Of a stretch of DNA of 64,000 nucleotides, positions 45,201 through 50,513 are shown in pieces (within the stretch, counting starts at the first letter, position 1; every line of letters starts with the position of its first letter). The stretch spans positions 13,115,865-13,179,864 of the forward strand of contig NC_087082.1 in NCBI RefSeq assembly GCF_026151205.1. Reading direction: 5' to 3'. The position numbers and the translations under genes are program-made. The DNA comes from Bolinopsis microptera. Taxonomy: Eukaryota; Ctenophora; Tentaculata; Lobata; Bolinopsidae. The notes under the pieces were generated by a model. That model made no database searches. It was not told where the DNA came from and saw nothing but the letters and a program-made list of their open reading frames with translations.

Positions 45201-48200
45201 GTTCAGCTCTAATATAGGAAGCAAAATCACTAATAGGCTAGAGAGCAAAAATTGCACTAAAATGAAGCAATTTCGGCATAATTATGCTAATAGCTCTCCG
45301 GCCGATTGAAACTTGTCGATAAAAATAATATGGCTGATAGAGGAGATGATGCTGATAAAAGTCATATAAGTCAATCTAAAATTGAAATTTATTAAGTAAC
45401 ATTTATTTGTTACTGAACAGGAGGGATGGACGAATCAACCCACCCCCAGTATGATAAGGGTTAAGTACGATGGTTCAAACGCTCGAGGCCTCCAGATTTA
45501 GAATGCTGCTAGTACAAGAGAAACGATCCTTTCTCTAGAAACTAAAATAAGAAGTCTTCAACTCCCGGAAACAGAATACAAAATAGTTCTACAAATGTAA
45601 ACAAAAGACCTGGCCAACGTAACGTGGCTCACTGCCGCTCCTGTTCCAAACTACCGTACCAGGAGCGCAGTGACCCGTGAATAAACATGAAACAAACCGC
45701 CGCAGGAGGGTGAAATCAGGGTAAGTGGCATGCAAACTAATTCTAAGGGACAGAGGGCGCCAAGGAATGTAAAGCGATCCAAAGCAGGGTACAACACTCG
45801 CAGTATTTCTTGAAGTATTTCCTCAAAAGTTTCAGACAACAGTTAACTTGGACGTTAAGTTGTTTCGTAACGCAAAAACGGGCACCTGCAATGAACCTCG
45901 CCTTGTAAGGGTTCTTATGAAGCTTAGGGTTCCAGAAGATGCGTGCTAGTCGCAAGTTTTTATCTTCAACTTGTACTCTCTCCTTTAGACTCTCAGATAT
46001 TTTATTGACATAATGAGTCTCGTCTTCGCTACAGGGTTTATATGTATCATTACCTATACATTCTAGAGTATTAGGATCAAAACCCATTTCATTGACAAGA
46101 GTTTTTACATAAAACTTTTTACAAATAAATGAAAAATTACCAGAAGCTCTGTCGATACTGCAAATAATGTATTTACTTTTCAGCAATTTAAGACTTCTTT
46201 TAACATCATCTTTTTCCAGTGTGTTTTCTTTTATTTCAAATGTTTCAGGAAAGTTTTTCTTGTAATATTCAATACGATTGGAAACTATTGATAACACTTT
46301 TTCCTTCCAATCGCTGAACTTTACTTCTTTTTGACAGTACTTTCTACTTTTTGATTTTATAAATTTATCGACAGCTTCGGTAACTGACATATATATCTCA
46401 TCTGGAGATTTAAATGTGGGAATTCTGTATTTACAACCGTAGGAAAGTACTTCCCTAAGTTCAACATTATCAACAATATCTAAATTACCAGTAACTACAT
46501 GTCCATGAGGAGGATAATTGAAAGGGGAGGAGTGACAATCGCATGGACTACCTAAAATAGATTTAATATCAGAAATAGAAAGTTTCTTTAAGAATGAAGC
46601 AAAGTTACAAATAGAAAGACTTATAGGATCATTATACTCATAATAAATCTGTAATGGTGTAAAAGACTGAATCAAAATGGGAAGCAAATCAATGACTGAA
46701 GTGTCAGAGAAAATAGATTTTAGGTTAAGATTATCAATGAATTTGCAATTAAATGGAACAATTATAAATTCTCTATTACTGGATTCAGATTTGTTCTGAT
46801 GGTATTTGGGGGAAAATGTTGAACAGAAAGAGGAACATACGTTGTAAATCAATCCTGAATTATTTTGACTCAATATAATATGTGATATTAAACACTGATC
46901 ATGTACACATATTTTAACATTTTTACTGCTTAATGACTGCTATTTTTACTTACTGTATAAAAAATGGATTAAAAAATCATTTGCTGAAATTAAAAAACGT
47001 CAAAAATTGAAAAAAATTCGGATTTTTGATGGTTTTGAATGCCTTCGAGCGTTCATATTAATGTCCGTTCACAATTATGTCCGTTCATGTAATGTCCGTC
47101 CAAATAAGGTACGATAAGGTACCTGAACATTGCCAGAATAATGAAAACCAACAAAAAATGTTAGGCTCATAATGATCAGGATAGCATGAACCGTGGAGAA
47201 AATTTGGTTTTCAGGAATCCACTTTCACAAGCATTTCTTAACCCACTTCCACTCGCCTGCTGAATGCTGACGTACTATATAATATTAGACGAGATTAAGT
47301 CTAAAGAGTTTCTCCAATATAAAATTGATTTATAGATTGCAACGGCCCTTAAGCGCTTGGTACATCGACTTTAATTCTATTTTAAGTCTATATAATTATC
47401 TGCACCCGGAAATTAAAAACTGCAAAATTTTGCAGCTTCGGGAAATTGAATTACCACAATGATATTAGAGTTCAGACTACGCAATATGTAAGTCAACGAA
47501 AATAAATCCCATGGAAAAAGCGCTCTTGATGAATCGCCAATGAGAGCGGGAACTGGAAAAAGGACAGTCGAGCAAAACCCTTGCAAATCTGATCGAAGAT
47601 ATTCCCTCTAAGAGTTACTCCCAAGCTCCCACACTGTAAAACACTAAATCATGTCAAGTCCTAAATAATGGTGATCAGTGCAGACCAAACAGCAAAGCCA
47701 CAAAAAAAAAGAAAAGGGGGGGGGGGGGGACCCCCAACCCATGTAGGTGTAGCTGAGACACCTCACAGCAAGTAGACCAATGTGGCTCCTGCTTGTGAAA
47801 GGTGTATTTACTCCCCGCTTGGTTCAGCTAGGCCTGATGGAGTTCTCTTCCAATTATTCAATTAGACAGTTGTATACAGTATTATAGCCTTCTGAAGCAG
47901 CCCACAAGTGAGCCAGAAAGGAGGTTAACTTATTTTATTCCAGCTGTTGTGAGCCTAATATAATGATCATTATGAAAGTCTGGAAATAGAGATCAAGTTT
48001 CTAGCTGACTCGTTGAAACTGAAAAGACGTTGAAACTGGGATAAAAAACATTACACGAACGCCCAAAAAGATGAACCAATTGATATGAGCAACGTTTAAC
48101 GTTGTATTTAATTTTAGATTGTGAATGAAAAGTTCTTAAACGTTTTATAGGCCAACGTTGGTTTATTTTAAAGGTTAATTTTTTTATTAGACACTGATCA

Positions 48201-49698
48201 TGTACACTTCTTTTAACATTTTTACTGCTTAACGACTGCTTTTCTTACTTACTGTATAAAAAATGGATTTAAGAATCATTTTCTGAAATAAAAAACGTTT
48301 AAAAAAATTGAAAAAATTAGGATTTTTGATGGTTTGAGTGCCTTCTAGCGTTCATATTAATGTCCGTTCATAATTATGTCCATTCATTTAATGTCCGTCC
48401 AAATAAGGTCCGATAAGGTAGTTAATATTAGAATTCACGAATTGTACTATATATGAGCTCCATACCCAGACTAAAATTGAATCAATATATTTTAGGTGTG
48501 CCGACATTCAAGTATTTAGTATGTTGAAAAAAATTGAAGAAATGTTTGGAGATAAACTGTGTCCACCACCACCTGAAAACGGTGTACGTATAAATTCATA
48601 TTTCAACTGGTGAAATTAAACGACTTTATTATATCATTGCAAAACCATCGAACAAATTATCGAACAAATCACTCAACAGTGCTACTACCACTCCACTTCC
48701 ACCAAATACCCCTCCGGCCTCCTAGTCCTCCCCCCTCAATCACCATGAACAACGTTAGATATATTTTGTTTCAGAGCGTTACGAAGTATGCAGAGATGAT
48801 CGAGGCAGGCAAACGTGTCATTGTAGCCTTTACAGAGAGACCCAACGAATTCTCTTCCACCTACCAGCCCAGTGATGTTAGGAGTAACTTTAAATGGATA
48901 TGGACCAGTGAGACTAACGTGGTGTCACATTGGGCTAACACTACTAATGTGGATAAACTGACGGTTTGATATTTTTAGGCTTTTCAGACTGCTGATCATT
49001 CTTACCACTTGATAACAAATATACAAATTGATAAGTTTATGTGTAATGAAAATATCTCACTGGGCTTCATGAATGTGGCAAACATTTTGCCCATGCCCAA
49101 CGAAGCTTGCTTACCAACATGCTGGACGTTAAAACATATAAATATTAAATATTATACTTCATGATGTGGTGTAAACAGTTATCCGGTAAAGTTGCGTGAT
49201 TATATAATAGTATAATATATATCCAAAATAATACTAACGCTATACCGTATCTTAACACACTGATATATCAGAAGAAGTTGATAGAAGAAGGACCTCCCAA
49301 ATCATTCCAGTTGCACGTGACGCAAACAATCCTTACACCACGCACAAAGAATGTTATACATGGACTCTTCTGGCGTCCCCACAACCTCAAGCAGGTGCAG
49401 CTTTGATTTGTCGATTTTGGAATGAAATTTTGGGCTGTTTATAAATGCAATACCATAAATAAAGATATGCCATTCTTATTCAGTTCGCAAATGACGCCTT
49501 CAGATTTTAATATGAAAAAGTTGAATAAACTCTTCAATATAATCGATGTCGCTTGCATTTCAGATGGCACAGAAGTTAAACCGACACCTGCCCAATTTGT
49601 TTGAATCCGGGGATTTAAACGTGAACATCGCGATTGTTGACTTTCTGACTCCGGATCTAACTACTGTTCTGGTAAACCAGAACAAGGTATCATGTTAA
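33244..49698 (+). CDS. PI-PLC X-domain protein (PLCXD-like), 6+ exons
   Basis: Exons are 33,244-33,410, 34,022-34,206, 48,496-48,583, 48,775-48,963, 49,272-49,394 and 49,564-49,698. All junctions from exon 2 on are in phase. Marks in order are NWMEDM, then IVIPGSHDSGTY with the first catalytic His, then QLNIGVRYIDLRV, LIHDFEG with the second His region, PGEIVILDMNHIYK, a KRVIVAF strand, TILTPRTKNVIHGL and a terminal NIAIVDFLTP. This is the PLCXD family of PI-PLC X-domain proteins, usually ~300 residues and without PH, EF or C2 domains. Phospholipid cleavage is inferred. Exon 1 ends in phase 2 and exon 2 starts in phase 0, so ~25 residues (a missed or lost exon between 33,411 and 34,021) are unaccounted for. 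ATG 33,268 is an alternative start. Intron 2 spans 14.3 kb of nested transposons. Confidence 0.82.
34428..34962 (+). pseudogene. DDE transposase C-terminal remnant
   Basis: The first frame has TLLVYDVFKGHLAEKV, then ALNNIVHELIVPANMTNLFQ, then PLDITVNRVAKDIVRRFY. This resembles the C-terminal DDE portion of pogo-like / DDE_1 transposases, where the D of YDVF is catalytic. After a frameshift near 34,740, the continuation DVKVNLKLSKIKPIHAEWLV runs to a stop at 34,962. The N-terminal DNA-binding half and the upstream Asp are missing. It is presumably what is left of the transposase of the 34,310-48,421 element. Confidence 0.7.
35027..35386 (+). CDS. Unidentified small ORF with one hydrophobic segment
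   Basis: ATG-started, 119 residues. A basic N-terminus is followed by a ~20-residue hydrophobic stretch (LPLVVWYLALIVLAVAIYS), then a Lys/Glu-rich segment and a C-terminal tail. I do not recognise it. It sits between the transposase remnant and the Penelope element, inside a transposon, so it could be an accessory ORF or chance. Confidence 0.25.
   Translation: MGKKKRHCQSVEKIVSQAIWQLCRCCDYASSGPRLATGIAVLNRFNGIPTIHLPLVVWYLALIVLAVAIYSKNLKTKGDDKEKRKEKEKRDIQLIKVFIGALDIVITSFNNKSLTKTSN
35526..36489 (-). pseudogene. Penelope reverse transcriptase, C-terminal part
   Basis: RT motif A is YDFTTLYTRLDL, motif B is KGIPMGGNSSSPIADL, and motif C is KRYVDDLSIINYL with the YVDD catalytic pair. A thumb region YLDLNINIS follows. 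These motifs match Penelope-like RTs. The frame ends at 35,526 with a second stop close behind. The N-terminal portion lies at 45,797-46,885. The two parts are in the same frame once the LTR element and one CTCG duplication are disregarded. All catalytic Asp residues are present. Confidence 0.85.
36490..36789 (-). repeat. 3' LTR (minus-strand sense)
   Basis: 300 bp, beginning TTTAGAATGCTGC and ending GGGTACAACA on the plus strand. On the sense strand it starts TGTTGTACCC. By eye there are no differences from the other LTR. Confidence 0.95.
36790..36802 (-). promoter_or_regulatory. Polypurine tract of the LTR element
   Basis: The sense strand reads TTAGGGGGTGAGA directly before the 3' LTR. 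It is the expected plus-strand primer site for gypsy reverse transcription. Confidence 0.75.
37435..37740 (-). CDS. Small acidic ORF after integrase
   Basis: A 101-residue ORF from an ATG that overlaps the end of the integrase frame by 11 bp. It is acidic and Gln/Thr-rich, ending PPRRNPTRARNAPNFLQLF. RRNPxRxRxxPxxL-like tails are common at the C-terminus of retrotransposon Pol proteins. It is probably the Pol tail in another frame rather than an env gene: there is no signal peptide or membrane segment. Confidence 0.5.
   Translation of the reverse strand: MEVEIVPETAQSEIQHMGDSTTTTHQATEDTEQCSPQPADCQDDPTEQDNAEEMDDSGFEIVAPLEVDPSESTRAPPRRNPTRARNAPNFLQLFRGTKSYG
37730..39969 (-). CDS. pol: gypsy Pol part 2: RNase H and integrase
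   Basis: The frame opens upstream of YVVTIDASEHGYGAELAQ, the RNase H start with catalytic Asp, and continues with LEHLKGSENEIADFFSR. Integrase follows: a zinc domain with HHASLITMHPGVDET and CVTCGSCK, then core residues SIDHIVPE, LADNDTSF and KAERSNKRINQ for the D,D,E triad. Then comes a GDWVYTLIECPSHKFAKRWQ-type C-terminal domain. It is in the -1 frame relative to the RT ORF upstream. No ATG is required if it is made by frameshifting; otherwise the copy is defective. Confidence 0.92.
39973..41865 (-). CDS. pol: gypsy Pol part 1: protease and reverse transcriptase
   Basis: 630 residues. The aspartic protease active site is CLVDTGSHVTLVNASLL. RT motifs include FRFVADFRALNSQCLPDTY, WFSTFDLSKSFYQVDYD, FNKLVMGHVSSSSQFARMI (motif B) and LAYFLDDLMIAS with FLDD rather than the usual YxDD. 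EFVGWTISDKGVSI in the connection region follows. It overlaps gag by ~60 bp in a -1 frame, the usual gypsy gag-pol arrangement. It ends in a short alternative tail (GTTDVKRGLRR) after the frame break at ~40,005. Confidence 0.93.
   Translation of the reverse strand: MPPCRTYRQELQYQPRQFKLDGGRTDYRPGTVRGIGSDVVVRGHAEGNEVNCLVDTGSHVTLVNASLLRQLGIDKVDRTKYVLSSFTENEIDTIGEVNLLLRIADTEAYQTCIVVKDNMECDILLGMDFIRTRGLCVNGKDNMLESSKGFAKFLPAPTRVIRRIKVRSSSTVIIPANSMTFVKGKLQNQNLDKKTVYSGRLEPYANLSGNGLFAAESLSHSEENEIPIRVLNPSDEPVVLHKRKLLGFLNPPPQTKKLANVKGVQSINTATTDIPRETEHRAKHDVEEWTKSRLFKELRVTELEISEQERCRLEEITWKYRNVFSRHEFDLGNCNFYTASIKLKPNAEPQYVCPIPTPYKQRDALQKHMDGMLDNGIISEITGEDNPWNSRVFLVAKPHQPGQFRFVADFRALNSQCLPDTYMLPRINTVTDKMAGAKWFSTFDLSKSFYQVDYDRDSVKLTAFTANRRRYVFNKLVMGHVSSSSQFARMIDQLLANIPLDQLAYFLDDLMIASEDKMTHFDRLELLLERLSKANLKLMPSKCKLLRRKVEFVGWTISDKGVSINDERVKAVKDLPAPKNFKETQKVMGFLSYHRKFVKGFAGLAKPIYELLDKDTSFSGTTDVKRGLRR
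41805..43004 (-). CDS. gag: gypsy Gag
   Basis: 399 residues from ATG 43,004. An N-terminal coiled-coil-like charged segment is followed by a capsid-like region with REYKRGEDFSTFSYRYKMF and VDSFASRLRNIANRAAY. An Arg/Asn/Asp-rich linker contains short repeats of the RNSREQNTEQ type. A single CCHC zinc knuckle, CFRCHRVGHIARNC, lies at the C-terminus. It binds genomic RNA and builds the particle (family knowledge). The start lies ~150 bp after the piggyBac insertion. Confidence 0.92.
   Translation of the reverse strand: MEEHNSLNELRQELKTTNGRIAPLEQQILEAEEADKTEIQEQLDAANEAKSDIAEKIMELLMSESLVLHKPIIKLANSPTPQLQAMEQEVAHSTEIRDSGFTLPTTRMRVQQPREYKRGEDFSTFSYRYKMFVDSARVPKSMQANLLLNNVDDNTLQKLAPMVEKLTDSEKADLNILLAKCHEELYPLSEVRALRQQLTAGCTKQGEDEDVDSFASRLRNIANRAAYSNINERSEACLNAFLHGVNDELYDKILATPGAENDFEVAVSAGRKFEKMKRSRIPGTHLENQMTVLKINDETSSENRGSNFRDERARGSRDIERNDRNSRDQNTEQGNSREQYTEQRNSRNFNTGRYQRGTYGRTDRSSNRYQNRPETRTCFRCHRVGHIARNCSINRDNLN
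43195..43632. repeat. piggyBac subterminal palindromic repeats
   Basis: GGGTGGGTTGAATCAACCCATCC and close variants (dyad GGGTTGA-TCAACCC) occur at about 43,200, 43,471, 43,539 and 43,606. The last three are parts of ~70-bp tandem units that also contain CTAAGAAACGA and CCTAGAATACTGGGG. The right end of the element has one copy. They are possible transposase binding sites. Confidence 0.75.
43969..44699 (-). pseudogene. piggyBac transposase remnant
   Basis: The first frame (44,699 to 44,274) has FPAVMSRNRFFFLSTKITF, RKFYEKCQANFATALIPEQ, then LSVDECLYPTRKRISFLQ and KPAKYGILF. These match the piggyBac DDE_Tnp_1_7 region, with the VDE Asp as one catalytic residue. The second frame (44,325 to 43,969) gives a degenerate middle (HGLSTWTLTNCYLE in place of DNYYTS-like sequence) and a cysteine-containing tail, RCVQCVKDASGPGYKKKVCG. 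It is shorter than the usual ~550-600 residues and frameshifted, so inactive. Confidence 0.8.
45474..45494 (-). promoter_or_regulatory. tRNA primer binding site of the LTR element
   Basis: Two bases after the 5' LTR the sense strand reads TGGAGGCCTCGAGCG then TTTGAACC. Its complement looks like a tRNA 3' end: a GGTTCAA T-arm piece followed by acceptor bases and CCA. The tRNA identity is not determined. Confidence 0.65.
45497..45796 (-). repeat. 5' LTR (minus-strand sense)
   Basis: 300 bp, same sequence as 36,490-36,789, so the insertion is very young. It would carry promoter and transcription start for the element on the minus strand. Confidence 0.95.
45797..46885 (-). pseudogene. Penelope element N-terminal region and first RT motifs
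   Basis: It contains the CDCHSSPFNYPPHGHVVTG block with CxC and HGHVxTG, typical of a subset of Penelope-like elements. An IICSIDRASGNFSFICKKFY motif and ARIFWNPKLHKNPYKARFI (the PKxHK motif) follow. No ATG is needed at the start because the copy is 5'-truncated. The frame is then cut by the LTR element after Lys-Lys-Tyr-Cys-Glu. Confidence 0.85.
46888..48421. repeat. Two direct copies of the TIR transposon right end
   Basis: 46,888-47,127 and 48,186-48,421 share ACACTGATCATGTACAC, TACTGTATAAAAAATGGATT, GGATTTTTGATGGTTT, GCGTTCATATTAATGTCCGT and the terminal GTCCGTCCAAATAAGG. The intervening 1.06 kb is unrecognised, with a G-run at ~47,718. The outer copy is the true terminus with TTAA; the inner ends GGTACC and lacks it. 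Confidence 0.8.
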
Positions 49699-49930
49699 AC
49701 CGTAAAGACGTTAACATGGTCAATTCATGATATGGTAATTAATATGCTTTGCATGAATGTGGGTGGAAGTTTATTTTGATTTTTCCCGGCTTTTCAAGTG
49801 TATCAGTGATCAAAAACATTTCAAAAACTTGTGATCGGGTATTTTCCTCTTTAAAGATTTTGTTTTCATTTTATGTATGGTTTTAGCCCAAGGCAAGAAA
49901 GGAACAAATTAACTTAGCGTTTTTTTTCAT

Positions 49931-50102
49931 GATTTCTCTTGGAGAATTTCTCTTTAGACTCTTAACTTGCGAACAAATTGAAGCAGCAAACTTTAGGCTA
50001 GAAACTAGAAAATTTCAATTCAATAAAGTTTCTAGCCTAAAGTTTGCTGCTTCAATTTGTTCGCAAGTTAAGAGTCTAAAGAGAAATTCTCCAAGAGAAA
50101 TC
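49931..50102. repeat. Perfect 75-bp inverted repeat with 22-bp loop
   Basis: The left arm 49,931-50,005 (GATTTCTCTTGGAGAATTTC ... CTTTAGGCTAGAAAC) is exactly reverse-complemented at 50,028-50,102. The spacer is AT-rich. The arms have no mismatch that I can find. It lies between the PLCXD stop and the TMC 3' end, so it could form a long hairpin RNA if transcribed. Confidence 0.95.
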
Positions 50103-50513
50103 AAGTTCAAATGCGACTCATAAATATAGCCCCCTTGAACTGTTTTTTTTTCAATCATATAATTTAAACAAATTACATTTATTTTTGCCAATATCAAAAT
50201 TCAAAATAAACCGCAATGCATTGAAACAAATATCTAAAACCGATGCATACTAAAGAAATATATTGAAAGTCAGTCAGATGGCAAGATTTTATTTCGTATT
50301 TTAATTAAGAGAAATCTGAAAAAGTCTAAATACTCACCGTTTTAAAGTCATTTGGATGACTTCCTGTATAGCTGATTTCCTCGACGATTGGTTTAATTTT
50401 AAAACGTTACCATATTTAGCTTTAAATATTTTTTAAATATATTTAGCTTTAAATATTTTTTAATTATGGAAAATTGTGAAATTCGTTTATTTAGATACTA
50501 AATTAAACATTAT
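50103..50513. terminator. 3' flank shared by convergent PLCXD and TMC genes
   Basis: AT-rich. TTTAAATATTTTTTAA repeats occur at ~50,423-50,463. PLCXD (plus) and the first TMC (minus) converge here. No definite poly(A) signal is assigned. Confidence 0.35.

Larger units (their letters stand above)
43162..45460. mobile_element. piggyBac-type element in the LTR element's 5' leader
   Basis: The ends CCCTTATCATACTGGGG and the inverse CCCCAGTATGATAAGGG are flanked by TTAA at 43,158-43,161 and 45,461-45,464. TTAA plus a CCC terminus is diagnostic of piggyBac. The 2,299-bp interior carries a minus-strand transposase remnant and palindromic subterminal repeats. It separates the PBS from gag by 2.3 kb. 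Confidence 0.93.
36490..45796 (-). mobile_element. Ty3/gypsy LTR retrotransposon, 9.3 kb including a piggyBac insert
   Basis: 300-bp LTRs at both ends look identical. The CTCG duplication is at 36,486-36,489 and 45,797-45,800. On the minus strand the order is LTR, PBS, gag, protease-RT, RNase H-integrase, PPT, LTR: the gypsy order. Without the 2.3-kb piggyBac insert it is ~7.0 kb. The 4-bp duplication is confirmed because the interrupted Penelope frame resumes exactly. Confidence 0.95.
35526..46885 (-). mobile_element. Penelope-like element split by an LTR retrotransposon
   Basis: The minus-strand coding sequence runs from ~46,885 to 45,797 and resumes from 36,489 to 35,526. The 5' boundary is set by the point where DNA-transposon sequence (ACACTGATCATGTAC, also at 48,194) begins at ~46,888, so this copy is 5'-truncated there. 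The 3' limit beyond the stop at 35,526 is not defined. No endonuclease domain follows the RT in this copy. Confidence 0.8.
34310..48421. mobile_element. TIR DNA transposon filling PLCXD intron 2 (with nested inserts)
   Basis: The left end CTACCTTATCGGACCTTATT is matched by the inverse AATAAGGTCCGATAAGGTAG at the right end. TTAA flanks both (34,306-34,309; 48,422-48,425). A TA duplication with an extra A in the TIR is the alternative. Subterminal TGTCCGTTCA motifs recur at both ends. A transposase remnant lies at 34,428-34,962. Nearly all of the 14.1 kb is later insertions. A second copy of its right end (46,888-47,127) precedes the true one (48,186-48,421). Confidence 0.75.

Noticed and set aside
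45474-45494. tRNA gene suggested by GGTTCAAACGCTCGAGGCCTCCA-like sequence
   Set aside because: Only a 3'-end-like segment, directly beside the LTR; it is the primer binding site, with no D-arm or anticodon arm upstream.
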